A DNA stretch of 10,808 nt from Capsulimonas sp039928515 (GTDB lineage: Bacteria; Armatimonadota; Armatimonadia; Armatimonadales; Capsulimonadaceae), in the NCBI RefSeq assembly GCF_039928515.1, contig NZ_JBDSSZ010000048.1, one strand, 5' to 3'. How positions within the stretch are numbered: the stretch's first letter is position 1; each line of letters opens with the position of its first letter. Made by a program: the position numbers and the translations under genes. The notes under the pieces are model-generated. The model was not told the origin of the DNA. It made no database searches and saw only the letters and a list, made by a program, of their open reading frames with translations. This document shows, in pieces, positions 1 through 7,398 of this stretch.

Positions 1-315
1 CAGCGTGTCGGCAACCTCAGCGGCGGCAACCAGCAAAAGGTCGTCCTCGCAAAGTGGCTGTTCCGCAACACCAAACTGCTGATCCTGGACGAACCGACCC
101 GAGGCATTGACGTCGGCGCCAAGGTCGAAATCTACCAATTGATCAACGAGCTCGCCGCACAGGGTATTGGAATATTGATGATCTCCTCCGAGCTTCCCGA
201 GGTTCTGGGAATGGCGGATCGCATTCTCGTCATCAATCAGGGACGAGTTGCGGGCGAGTTGAGCCGGGACGAGGCGACACAAGAGAAAGTCGGCGCGCTA
301 GCGGTGGGGGCGTAG
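1..315 (+). CDS. Sugar ABC transporter ATP-binding protein, C-terminal end (partial, RbsA/MglA type)
   Basis: Frame 1 is open from the first base to a TAG at 313-315, so the 5' part lies outside the window. The 104 visible residues begin just before an ABC signature (LSGGNQQKV). A Walker B/D-loop follows (LLILDEPTRGIDVGAK), and then ISSELPEVLGMADRILV. In this family, the second nucleotide-binding domain of tandem ATPases such as RbsA and MglA has SSE at the place where ordinary ABC ATPases have the switch histidine, and that is seen here. The tail, ending in ATQEKVGALAVGA, also resembles RbsA ends, so the gene probably finishes naturally. The full protein would be about 500 residues and would energise import of a monosaccharide such as ribose, xylose or galactose, with a permease and a periplasmic binding protein. 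The substrate cannot be told from this fragment. It converges on the isomerase gene to the right. Confidence 0.93.
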   Translation, partial: QRVGNLSGGNQQKVVLAKWLFRNTKLLILDEPTRGIDVGAKVEIYQLINELAAQGIGILMISSELPEVLGMADRILVINQGRVAGELSRDEATQEKVGALAVGA

Positions 316-327
316 GCTCTATTCCGT

Positions 328-574
328 TAATCCCTATTCCCCCGGCGCTTTAGCGCGCTTTCCCCTTTTTCCCAACAAGCTGCTTCGCAGGGTAAAAGGG
401 GTGCTGATAACCGCCGTCCATTCACTCGTCACGTAGCCGCAAAAAAACGCAGCCCATTCTCTCCTGACACAATCAAGAGTGAATGGGCTGTAATGATTTG
501 CTCCCCTTTTACCCTGCGAAGCAGCTTGTTGGGAAAAAGGGGAGGCGCGCTAATGCGCGGGGGAATAGGGATTA
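328..574. repeat. Long imperfect inverted repeat between convergent genes (REP/BIME- or MITE-like)
   Basis: The left arm (328-401) and right arm (503-574) are reverse complements. About 70 of 72 aligned positions are identical, and there are two single-base indels near the outer ends. The outer termini read TAATCCCTATTCCCCC and its complement. Each arm contains its own smaller structures. One is a GCGC-(A/T)TTA-GCGC palindrome near the outside. The other is a 12-bp stem with one mismatch (362-373 with 390-401; 503-514 with 531-542), closed by a loop holding a further CTGC-TTC-GCAG mini-stem. The 101-bp centre carries a terminator hairpin. The whole unit could form a large cruciform or two local hairpins. 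It resembles a pair of REP-like units in opposite orientation (BIME) or a small non-autonomous element. No transposase is present, and no other copy was seen in this window. Confidence 0.85.
441..490 (-). terminator. Rho-independent terminator downstream of the isomerase gene
   Basis: Positions 450-467 and 473-490 form an 18-bp stem with two mismatches around a 5-base loop (CACAA). Read on the minus strand, the stem is followed after two bases by seven consecutive T residues (441-447). This is the classical intrinsic terminator layout. It sits 82 bases beyond the isomerase stop codon, so it should end the mutS-isomerase transcript. On the plus strand the hairpin is not followed by a good T run, so it is probably one-directional. 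It lies in the centre of the long inverted repeat. Confidence 0.8.
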
Positions 575-1687
575 CACCGGCAAATAAGTCTTCAGCACCA
601 GGGCGTCGGTTGTGGCGGCAATCGCATACTCCCCCAGCCCCGCCGGAATGAAGTATGACTGGCCCTGCGTCAGCGTTAGCTCCCCGATCTTGACTTCACC
701 CTGGAAGATGAACAGGTGATGGAAGCCCAGCGCAAGGGATTGCTCCGAGGTGGCTCCGGCGGCGATCGTCAGGCGGTCCAGGTCGAAGTATGGCGTTCGG
801 AAGAGCGCCTCGGCCTTCAGTCCGTCAGTCTCGAAAAGCGTCTGCGGCTGGCGGATGTGGTGTGCGAGGTCGTTGTGGTAATCGTCCGGGTTGATCGTCG
901 CAAGGTAGTCGTGGACGTGCGTGGGGCGCAGGCCGCCGTCGTCCAGGAACTTGCCTTTGTCGAAGCCACGCATCGAGCAGTATTCGTCCTGCACATCGAC
1001 TTGAACTTCGTAGACTAAGTTGCCTTCGGGGAAGCGCGCGTTGTCCTCTTCCCACGAATGGTGGATGCCGCCGGCGGTCAGGTCGACAATGTCGTCGGTC
1101 TTGGCTTCGATCACATTGATATAGGCGTAAGGGTCAAGTGACTGGATGCGCTGCTTGGCCTGCGCGCGGGCGTCCTCGACGGTGCGGCGTCCGGATTTGA
1201 TTTCCTGGCTCAGTCGCTGCATTTCGTCGTCAATGGTGTTCAGTACGCGTGAGAAGGCTTCAAACGAGGTGCCTTTCTTGAGGCCGAAGGTGAACAGACC
1301 GGGTCCGAGGTAGAACCACGCTTCGGGCTTGGGCTTCCAGTGCTTGAGCGAGCCGTCGCCGGAGAGATGGACCTGGAAGGAGTTGCCCTTCGCCTGGGTC
1401 AGCTTGATGAGCAGCGACAAATCCGTACCGAACTTGTCCACGACGGTCTGGCCGAGCAGCCCGGCGGCGTCTTCCACGATCAAATCTTGGAGCGGTCGCA
1501 TGTCGCCGGTCTTGGGGTCGATCAACGTGGAGGTCTTCGCCATCTCATACGACTGACCGACCTTCTTGCCGATCCATTCAGGCGCATCTGAGAGGCCCTT
1601 CAGATCGATAATATATCGCCCGCCCCAGCTCGGCTGCTCGATCAGTTCATCCTGCACGCGCAGCGGCGTCGTTGTCCATTCACTCAT
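572..1687 (-). CDS. Class I mannose-6-phosphate isomerase-like protein
   Basis: 371 residues. Type I phosphomannose isomerases are zinc-dependent cupin enzymes that interconvert mannose 6-phosphate and fructose 6-phosphate in the cytoplasm, linking sugar catabolism to GDP-mannose supply. The family's zinc-site pattern is visible: Gln105 and His107 in SFQVH, Glu122 in KPKPEAWFY, and His209 in GGIHHSW. VYEVQ and a candidate active-site Arg240 (SMRGFD) follow. The N-terminal WGGR and QSYEMA segments match the WGG and GE-W-EIS positions of the family. It is longer than the roughly 315-residue Bacillus enzymes. The extra length includes a charged helical stretch at about residues 140-185. The ATG at 1687 has a GGGAG-type ribosome site about 12 bases upstream, and the gene starts 52 bp after mutS. 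The TAA stop is the outermost triplet of the inverted repeat. Sequence divergence leaves a related sugar-phosphate isomerase or regulator-like role possible. Confidence 0.78.
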   Translation of the reverse strand: MSEWTTTPLRVQDELIEQPSWGGRYIIDLKGLSDAPEWIGKKVGQSYEMAKTSTLIDPKTGDMRPLQDLIVEDAAGLLGQTVVDKFGTDLSLLIKLTQAKGNSFQVHLSGDGSLKHWKPKPEAWFYLGPGLFTFGLKKGTSFEAFSRVLNTIDDEMQRLSQEIKSGRRTVEDARAQAKQRIQSLDPYAYINVIEAKTDDIVDLTAGGIHHSWEEDNARFPEGNLVYEVQVDVQDEYCSMRGFDKGKFLDDGGLRPTHVHDYLATINPDDYHNDLAHHIRQPQTLFETDGLKAEALFRTPYFDLDRLTIAAGATSEQSLALGFHHLFIFQGEVKIGELTLTQGQSYFIPAGLGEYAIAATTDALVLKTYLPV

Positions 1688-1739
1688 GGTGTTCGCGTCT
1701 CCCGTCGGTTATTGTTGCGATTCTATCTATTCTGAACGT

Positions 1740-4391
1740 TCAACCGCCTCGTTCTACCCACCCCGGCGCTTGCAGCTTACGCTGCAGTTCGTAGATCTTT
1801 GTCAGCGCCTCAATGGGCGACAGCGTACTTGTGTCGATGGCGGCGAGTTCGTCCATCACGGGATGGCGCTCCGCTTCGAATAAGGTCAATTGCAGCTTCT
1901 TGGTGTTGTCGGCGATCTTTTGACCGACGCCCTTCGCGCTCTCGCCCCGGTTCGTTGCTTCCAGGGTCTTCAATACGTCGCTTGCGCGCAGCAGCACCGT
2001 TTCGGGAACGCCCGCGAGACGCGCGACCTGGATGCCATAGCTCTTATCCGTACCGCCCGGCATGATCTTGCGCAGCCAGACGATATGATCCCCCTGCTCC
2101 TTCACCGCCACCCGGAAGTTCTTGACGCCCGGGTGCAGCTTCTCCAACTCGTTCAAATGGTGGTAGTGCGTGGCGAATAGCGTCTTGGCGCCGATCGCGT
2201 GAAGGTACTCGGCGACGGACCAGGCGATCGCCATGCCGTCGAAGGTGCTCGTCCCCCGCCCCACTTCGTCCAGGATGACCAGACTGCGCGCCGTGGCGTT
2301 GTTCAGAATATTCGCCGTCTCGTTCATTTCCACCATAAACGTCGATTGGCCGCTCGCCAAATCGTCGTGCGCGCCGACGCGGGTGAAGATCCGGTCGACT
2401 AAGCCCACGGATGCGCTGTCGGCGGGGACGAACGAACCGATCTGGGCGAGCAGGACGATTAAGGCGACTTGACGCAGATAGGTGCTCTTTCCGGCCGAGT
2501 TCGGGCCGGTGATGATGTGCAGGCGCGTTTCGTCGGTATCCAGGTACGTGTCGTTCGGTACAAACAAGTTGCCGCTTTGCAGGCTTTCGACGACGGGATG
2601 CCGGCCAGCGCGAATTTCCAGCGTATCGCCATCGTGCACGTCGGGACGGACAAATCGATGCTGGAGGGCAACTTCCGCGAGACCGCCAAAGACATCTAGA
2701 CGCGCGATTGTCGTCGCGAGCTTCAGCACGATCCCGGAGAAGCGTTCGGCGATCTCGTCGCGCAGCTCACAGAAAAGACGGTACTCCAACTCGACGATCT
2801 TTTCCTCCGCGCCCAGCACCTGCGCTTCATATTCTTTCAGCGTCGGCGTGATATAGCGCTCGGCGTTCGCCGTTGTCTGCTTGCGATGGTACTCCGATGG
2901 GACGGCAACATGGCCGTTCGCCTTACTGATCTCGATGAAGTAGCCGAAGACATTGTTGAACCCGATCTTGAGGTTTTTGATCCCTGTCCGCTCGCGCTCC
3001 TCTTCTTCGATCTTGGCGATGAAACCCTTGCCGCCGGAGCGCAGGTCGCGCAGCGCGTCCAATTCTTCATTGCAGCCGCCACGGATCAGACCGCCTTCGC
3101 GCAGCAGCAGCGGCGGTTCTTCGGCGACTGTGTTTTCCAGCAGGGTCAGCAGTTCGACGGGCGACGCCGCGAGGGCCGCGCGCAGCGGCGCGAGCGCGCC
3201 GCCTTCGGGCGCGCGCTCCAGCGCCGCTTCAATTTCGGGGAACGCCTGGAGTGAGAGCTTAAGCGCAATTAAGTCGCGCGCGTTCGCCATACCGCTGCAA
3301 ATGCGCGCCATCAGACGCTCCAGATCGGAGATACGTTTGAGAGCGTCGCGCATATCGCCGCGCAGCAGCGAATCGGCGGCCATTTCGGCAACGGCGTTCT
3401 GACGGTTCTGGATCTTATCCAAGGCGAGCAGCGGCTGATCGAACCACTTGCGCAGCAGGCGGGCGCCCATCGGCGTCACGGTGCGATCCAGAATAGAAAC
3501 GAGGCTTTTGCTGCGCGCTCCGTCAGCGAGCGAGTGCGTTAGCTCCAGGTTCCGGCGCGCGGCGGCATCGAGCACCATGTAGTTGTCGGTGCTGTAAGTG
3601 GCGAGCGTGCGGATATGGCTGATGGATGATTGGTGGGTTTGCTTGAGATAGTCTAAGAGCAGCGCTGCGGCGTCAAGGCCCGCCGTCATCGTGTCTACGC
3701 CGTAGCCGCGCAAGGACGGCGTGCCGAAGTGATCGAGCAGCTTTTGCCGCGACGACTTGCGGGGATCGGACGGCTCCTGAAATGTCACCAGGGCGCGCGA
3801 GGCGGCTCGGATCGCATCGGCGAGATCATCCATGCCAGGCCTGAGCAGGCACTCAGCCGGACGCAGCCGCATGACCTCTTCCACGATCTTCTGCATGTCG
3901 CTGTCGCAGGGAACTTCCGTGACCAGAAACTCGCCCGTCGAGACATCGACTACGCCAACCCCGCTCGGCGTCTTCTCGCCTGTAACTACGGCAACCAGAT
4001 AGTTATTGGTCTTGGAGTCCAGCATCGAGTCTTCGACCACAGTGCCGGGAGTCATGACGCGCGTGACGCGGCGCTTGACCAGCCCCTTCGCAAGCTTCGG
4101 GTCCTCGACCTGATCGCAGACGGCGACTTTGAAGCCTTTGGCGATCAGACGCACCATATATCGCTCCAGCGCATGGTGCGGCACGCCCGCCATGGGGATG
4201 CGCGTTGTCGAGCTTTTGTCCTCACGGCCGGTGAGCGTGATTTCCAGCTCCCGCGCCATCGTCTCGGCGTCCTCGCCGTAAGCCTCGAAGAAGTCGCCCA
4301 CTCGCATGAGCAGCACGACATCGGGACGCTCGGCCTTGAACTCGAAATATTGGCGGAGCATGGGACTAAGTTTGGAGTGGTCGATTGCCAT
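1740..4391 (-). CDS. mutS: DNA mismatch repair protein MutS
   Basis: 883 residues, normal length for a bacterial MutS1. The protein recognises mismatches and small loops as a dimer clamped on DNA and then recruits MutL. The N-terminal mismatch-reading motif is GDFFEAY, with the wedge Phe34 and Glu36. Connector, lever and clamp domains occupy about residues 125-560. The ATPase domain has Walker A GPNSAGKST (629-637), GQSTFMVEM (681-689), and Walker B/signature LVILDEVGRGTSTFDG (704-719). The switch histidine is in FATHYHH (739-745). QLTLF at 834-838 fits the beta-clamp-binding pentapeptide, and the last 30 residues (LSPIEALTKIYELQ) are the usual dimerisation helix-turn-helix. Walker A has Ser-Ala where the common form is Met-Gly. 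No clear Shine-Dalgarno sequence precedes the ATG. The isomerase follows 52 bp downstream, probably cotranscribed. Confidence 0.98.
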   Translation of the reverse strand: MAIDHSKLSPMLRQYFEFKAERPDVVLLMRVGDFFEAYGEDAETMARELEITLTGREDKSSTTRIPMAGVPHHALERYMVRLIAKGFKVAVCDQVEDPKLAKGLVKRRVTRVMTPGTVVEDSMLDSKTNNYLVAVVTGEKTPSGVGVVDVSTGEFLVTEVPCDSDMQKIVEEVMRLRPAECLLRPGMDDLADAIRAASRALVTFQEPSDPRKSSRQKLLDHFGTPSLRGYGVDTMTAGLDAAALLLDYLKQTHQSSISHIRTLATYSTDNYMVLDAAARRNLELTHSLADGARSKSLVSILDRTVTPMGARLLRKWFDQPLLALDKIQNRQNAVAEMAADSLLRGDMRDALKRISDLERLMARICSGMANARDLIALKLSLQAFPEIEAALERAPEGGALAPLRAALAASPVELLTLLENTVAEEPPLLLREGGLIRGGCNEELDALRDLRSGGKGFIAKIEEEERERTGIKNLKIGFNNVFGYFIEISKANGHVAVPSEYHRKQTTANAERYITPTLKEYEAQVLGAEEKIVELEYRLFCELRDEIAERFSGIVLKLATTIARLDVFGGLAEVALQHRFVRPDVHDGDTLEIRAGRHPVVESLQSGNLFVPNDTYLDTDETRLHIITGPNSAGKSTYLRQVALIVLLAQIGSFVPADSASVGLVDRIFTRVGAHDDLASGQSTFMVEMNETANILNNATARSLVILDEVGRGTSTFDGMAIAWSVAEYLHAIGAKTLFATHYHHLNELEKLHPGVKNFRVAVKEQGDHIVWLRKIMPGGTDKSYGIQVARLAGVPETVLLRASDVLKTLEATNRGESAKGVGQKIADNTKKLQLTLFEAERHPVMDELAAIDTSTLSPIEALTKIYELQRKLQAPGWVERGG

Positions 4392-4415
4392 GGAAGATAA
4401 CGCACCGAAATCTGA

Positions 4416-4435
4416 CCCTGTACTGAGGTACAGGG
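4416..4435. promoter_or_regulatory. Perfect palindrome in the mutS leader, CTGT-N8-ACAG type
   Basis: Two perfect 8-base arms, CCCTGTAC and GTACAGGG, flank a 4-base centre (TGAG), 24 bases upstream of the mutS start codon. The core CTGT-N8-ACAG equals the LexA box form known from gamma- and betaproteobacteria. Many other phyla use different LexA boxes, so a LexA assignment is inference. The site lies just downstream of a consensus -35 hexamer, where a repressor operator would be expected. An RNA hairpin in the leader is the alternative reading. Confidence 0.55.
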
Positions 4436-4449
4436 CCGCACCGTGTCAA
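4421..4449 (-). promoter_or_regulatory. Possible mutS promoter
   Basis: On the minus strand a perfect TTGACA lies at 4444-4449, directly after the terminator of the LCP gene. The hexamer at the standard 17-bp spacing (4421-4426, TCAGTA) is a poor -10 box, so only the -35 half is convincing. The inferred promoter overlaps the palindrome at 4416-4435. A separate promoter here is also suggested by the terminator just upstream. Confidence 0.35.
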
Positions 4450-4477
4450 AAAGCATCCCACATCGGGAAGATGTGGG
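4448..4477 (-). terminator. Probable intrinsic terminator after the LCP gene
   Basis: Positions 4457-4464 and 4470-4477 form a perfect 8-bp stem (CCCACATC / GATGTGGG) with a 5-base loop. On the minus strand the stem is followed after four bases by TTTTT (4448-4452). It begins nine bases beyond the LCP stop codon. The T tract is short and slightly displaced, so termination may be partial and some read-through into mutS is possible. Confidence 0.6.
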
Positions 4478-4486
4478 TTTGAGATT

Positions 4487-5965
4487 CTATTCCGACGAAG
4501 ATCCCGTCTCACCCGTCGTTGTCCCCGCATCCGGAGCCGCCTCCGGGTTCGCGTCGGCGTAATCCTTGCCGAGAACGACCGTCACGTTTACGGGAGGCGT
4601 CCAGCCAAGATGGTTAGGCTTGTTGGGACGGCGCAGAACCTGAGCGTTCATCATCTGCATGCCGGTAAGGATATCCCGCACCACATCCGGACTGGGGACG
4701 CCGCTATCGAGAAGCTCCGTCACCTCATAGACAGCTGGCTTGGCGGTCGCTGTTACGGGCGGCGTAGCGGTTCCTGTCATGGAGGTCTCGGACTCGGGCG
4801 TTCCCGCTGGGACGACGGGAGCGGCGATCTTTCGAGTCGTGCCGCCGTTTCGGACATCCGTGTAACCGTAAGCGATCAGCTGCCGCACAGCGCGCTGGGC
4901 CAGACCGTTGATGTCGGTCCCGTTCTTGACCACGATGGGCGTCAGGCGGCGAATGGCCGTTTCATCCCCTTTGATCAGCCAATCGACATAGGCGGATGAC
5001 TTCGGCGCATCCGGCCGAAAGAACCAGGCGCCATCTGGCCCCCGGAAGTCCTCGCCAGGAATTGAAGCGGTCTTGATGTCGTCGGGCTGCACGCCTTTGA
5101 AGATCGCCGCCAAATCGTAGAGCTGGCCGCGCGTCAGATCTGTTCGGATCGACGACATGCCGACATCAATCAAATGCGGCGCCTGCGTTACGTTGGCAAG
5201 GTTCTTCGCCTTGCCGATCATTCCTTTGAGCAGCACATGCTGGCGGTACATCCGGCGATCATCGCCGTCCTCGGGCGATCCTTTTTTGCCGGCGTCGGGA
5301 TGGCGATATCGGGCGAAGCCGACAGCCTGAGCGCCGTCCAGATGCTGCTCACCCGGCATCAAATCAATGCTAAGGTGGCCCCAGGCGTCGTGATAATGCA
5401 TCTCATGCTCGACATTGACATCTACGCCGCCCAGCGCATCCACCATTTTTTTTGTGGCGTCGATATTGAGGACCATGTAATGATCGGCGTGCACGCCCAA
5501 AAGCTCCTGCACCGTCTGCACGGCGCGCTCTGGACCGCCGGTCTGGTATGCGGAATTGATTTTAAAACTGTGGCTCGTGCCGGCAATATGCGCGTAGGTG
5601 TCGCGCGGAATTGAAAGCATGGAAATTTTATGGTTGATCAGATCGAGGCTCAGGATAAACAGCGTATCCGTACGCGCATCTTTCGTGTAGACCTGGTCGG
5701 TGTCGGTCCAGTTGTCATCGATCCCCATGCATAGGATGTTGACGCGATCCTGACCGGGAAATCCGGCCGTGGGATTGAACGCAAGGTCCGTAGCCTGCTT
5801 GATCGTGTCGCCAATACTGGTGGACGTACCCGATCCGGTATGCTCATTTTTACTCGCTGTGAGAATACGCTTTAAGAAGCCAAGTCCGAATACGACCAAC
5901 ACGCAAACAACCAGCAGCAAGCCGATGCTCACACGCTTCGCTATCTTCTTCTTACCTTGGTCCAA
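4487..5965 (-). CDS. LCP (LytR-CpsA-Psr) family cell-wall glycopolymer ligase with LytR_C domain
   Basis: 492 residues. LCP proteins sit in the cytoplasmic membrane and transfer lipid-linked glycopolymers onto peptidoglycan or other acceptors outside the cell. A lysine-rich N-terminus is followed by one membrane helix (about 12-31) and a Ser/Thr linker. The LCP domain spans about 73-300, with the family's charged pocket: Asp97-Arg98 and Asp100 (DARTDT), Arg121-Asp122 (IPRDT), Arg219 and Arg221 (ARYRH), and Arg237-Arg238 with Gln242 (DRRMYRQ). A LytR_C-like domain starts near 343 (PIVVKNGTDINGLA) and continues to about 467. It is interrupted by a Pro/Thr/Ala-rich stretch at 384-410, and the acidic tail is probably disordered. 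The start is TTG: an in-frame TAA lies one codon upstream (5969-5971) and AAGGAT precedes it. The gene starts 27 bp after miaB, so the two are likely cotranscribed. Confidence 0.92.
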   Translation of the reverse strand: MDQGKKKIAKRVSIGLLLVVCVLVVFGLGFLKRILTASKNEHTGSGTSTSIGDTIKQATDLAFNPTAGFPGQDRVNILCMGIDDNWTDTDQVYTKDARTDTLFILSLDLINHKISMLSIPRDTYAHIAGTSHSFKINSAYQTGGPERAVQTVQELLGVHADHYMVLNIDATKKMVDALGGVDVNVEHEMHYHDAWGHLSIDLMPGEQHLDGAQAVGFARYRHPDAGKKGSPEDGDDRRMYRQHVLLKGMIGKAKNLANVTQAPHLIDVGMSSIRTDLTRGQLYDLAAIFKGVQPDDIKTASIPGEDFRGPDGAWFFRPDAPKSSAYVDWLIKGDETAIRRLTPIVVKNGTDINGLAQRAVRQLIAYGYTDVRNGGTTRKIAAPVVPAGTPESETSMTGTATPPVTATAKPAVYEVTELLDSGVPSPDVVRDILTGMQMMNAQVLRRPNKPNHLGWTPPVNVTVVLGKDYADANPEAAPDAGTTTGETGSSSE

Positions 5966-5976
5966 CGGTTATCCTT
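5966..5976 (-). promoter_or_regulatory. Ribosome binding site that fixes the TTG start of the LCP gene
   Basis: On the minus strand AAGGAT (5971-5976) stands five bases before TTG (5963-5965). The in-frame stop TAA at 5969-5971 overlaps the ribosome site, so no longer reading frame is possible. There is no ATG or GTG among the following codons before the membrane helix. Confidence 0.75.
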
Positions 5977-5992
5977 AATCCGGCGCGCCCGA

Positions 5993-7390
5993 TCACGCGG
6001 CCGCCATCGTCAGCGCAATTCCGCGCTCTTCGCGCGCGGGCAGCATTTCGCCCGTAAAACCCCAAAGATGCGCTTTCACGGCCCGCACCTGCACTATCTG
6101 CCCTACGAGGTCGCGGCCTGCGGGGAAGTTGATCGTTTTCCCCTGCCGGTTCAGTCCCGTCCACTTGTTCGGATCCTTCGGGCTGCGGCGCTCCACGAGC
6201 ACTTCATAGACATTGCCGACCTGGCTGTGGTTAATCTCTACGGTGATCTCGTTTTGCAGCGCGATCAGCGCGCTCAGGCGCTCCATTTTGACCGTCTCGG
6301 GGATCTGATCTTCGTAGACGGCGGCCTTGGTGCCCTCGCGCGGCGAGTAGGCGAACATGAACGCCGAGTCAAAGCGCATTTCGCGCACAAAGTCCATCGT
6401 GTTCAGATACTGCTCGTGCGTTTCGCCGGGGAAGCCGAGCATGAGGTCCGTGGTCAGCGCGACATCCGGAGCGGCGGCGCGCAGCTTGGTCACAATGGTG
6501 CGATACTGCTCCAGCGTGTAGCCCCGATGCATGCGCTTCAGCAATTCGTCGTCGCCGACCTGTACGGGCATGTGGACCTGTTCGCAGACCTTGGGCAGGG
6601 TCGCGATCGCATGGATCACATCGTCATTGAAGTCTTTGGGGTACGGCGAGGTGTAGCGAATTCGCTCGATTCCCTCAATGGCGTTCAGCCGCTCCAGAAG
6701 GTGCGCGAACGAACAGGGTTCGTCTAAAAATTTGCCGTAGGAATTGACCGTTTGGCCAAGCAAGGTCACCTGCTGCGTGCCCAGCGACGCCAGCCGCTCC
6801 ACTTCCAGCACGATATCGTCGGCCGGGCGCGAGCGCTCCTTGCCGCGCGTGATCGGCACGATGCAGAAGGTGCAGAACTTGTCGCAGCCGTAGGAGATGG
6901 AGACGAATGTCTTGAGCTTAGGCTCCGTCCCGCCCATCATGCGAATGGGGGTCGGTTTGTCGTGGCGGTCCTTGCGGTCCGGAAGGTCCGTGGCGATGAT
7001 GGGCATTCGCTCATCGCGCACGCGGTCCACCAGGGCGGGAATACGGTCGATCTGTCCCGTGCCGACCACCAGATCCACATACGGCGCGCGGCGGCGGATC
7101 TCCGGCGCTTCTTTCTGCGCCATACAGCCGCACACGCCGATCACCAGATCCGGGTTCGCCACTTTGAGCTCGCGCAGTTCGCCAAGCTTGCTGTAAACCT
7201 TGCGTTCGGGCTTGGCGCGCACCGAACAAGTGTTGAGCAGGATCACCGCCGAGTCTTCCACGCGCTCCGCGCGTGTATACCCTTGCGACTCCAGCATCAG
7301 CGCCATTTGAGTCGAGTCGTCCTCGTTCATCTGGCAGCCCCAGGTCAATACGGTGTAGCCGCCGCGTCCAGTTAAAATTTCATCGGTCAT
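5993..7390 (-). CDS. miaB: tRNA-2-methylthio-N6-dimethylallyladenosine synthase MiaB
   Basis: 465 residues, normal for the family. MiaB is a radical-SAM enzyme with two iron-sulfur clusters that adds a methylthio group to i6A37 in tRNAs reading codons that begin with U. The N-terminal methylthiotransferase domain supplies the auxiliary-cluster cysteines Cys19 (WGCQMN), Cys55 (NTCSVR) and Cys89 (CGCMAQ). The radical-SAM CxxxCxxC motif is Cys169, Cys173 and Cys176 (SYGCDKFCTFC). HMPVQVGDDELLKRMHRGYT (273-292) corresponds to the conserved HxPxQSG region, with Val in place of Ser. A TRAM RNA-binding domain occupies about 388-450. NTCSVR is the form typical of MiaB, as opposed to RimO or MtaB. The ATG at 7390 has no Shine-Dalgarno sequence and sits directly behind a TATAAT box. 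Confidence 0.97.
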   Translation of the reverse strand: MTDEILTGRGGYTVLTWGCQMNEDDSTQMALMLESQGYTRAERVEDSAVILLNTCSVRAKPERKVYSKLGELRELKVANPDLVIGVCGCMAQKEAPEIRRRAPYVDLVVGTGQIDRIPALVDRVRDERMPIIATDLPDRKDRHDKPTPIRMMGGTEPKLKTFVSISYGCDKFCTFCIVPITRGKERSRPADDIVLEVERLASLGTQQVTLLGQTVNSYGKFLDEPCSFAHLLERLNAIEGIERIRYTSPYPKDFNDDVIHAIATLPKVCEQVHMPVQVGDDELLKRMHRGYTLEQYRTIVTKLRAAAPDVALTTDLMLGFPGETHEQYLNTMDFVREMRFDSAFMFAYSPREGTKAAVYEDQIPETVKMERLSALIALQNEITVEINHSQVGNVYEVLVERRSPKDPNKWTGLNRQGKTINFPAGRDLVGQIVQVRAVKAHLWGFTGEMLPAREERGIALTMAAA

Positions 7391-7398
7391 AACGGATT

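Noticed and set aside
402..502. Small gene or structured regulatory RNA in the centre of the inverted repeat
   Set aside because: No reading frame with a ribosome site is visible. The hairpin followed by seven T on the minus strand is explained as a terminator.
328..574. CRISPR array or insertion sequence at the inverted repeat
   Set aside because: There are only two arms, in opposite orientation, with no regular spacers and no transposase reading frame between them.
1688..1739. A separate promoter for the isomerase gene (TAGAAT at 1720-1725 on the minus strand)
   Set aside because: No acceptable -35 box occurs at 15-19 bp, and the 52-bp gap is well explained by cotranscription with mutS.
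3729..4400. A 223-codon open frame on the plus strand opposite the start of mutS
   Set aside because: It lies wholly antisense to well-supported mutS coding sequence, has no recognisable motif, and is of the kind expected opposite GC-rich codons.
5957..6727. A 256-codon open frame on the plus strand opposite miaB
   Set aside because: The miaB frame has all family cysteines and domains. The opposite frame is rich in His, Arg and Leu, as expected for a shadow.
6752..7375. A 207-codon open frame on the plus strand opposite the miaB 5' half
   Set aside because: It is antisense to conserved MiaB motifs and its composition looks like a shadow frame.
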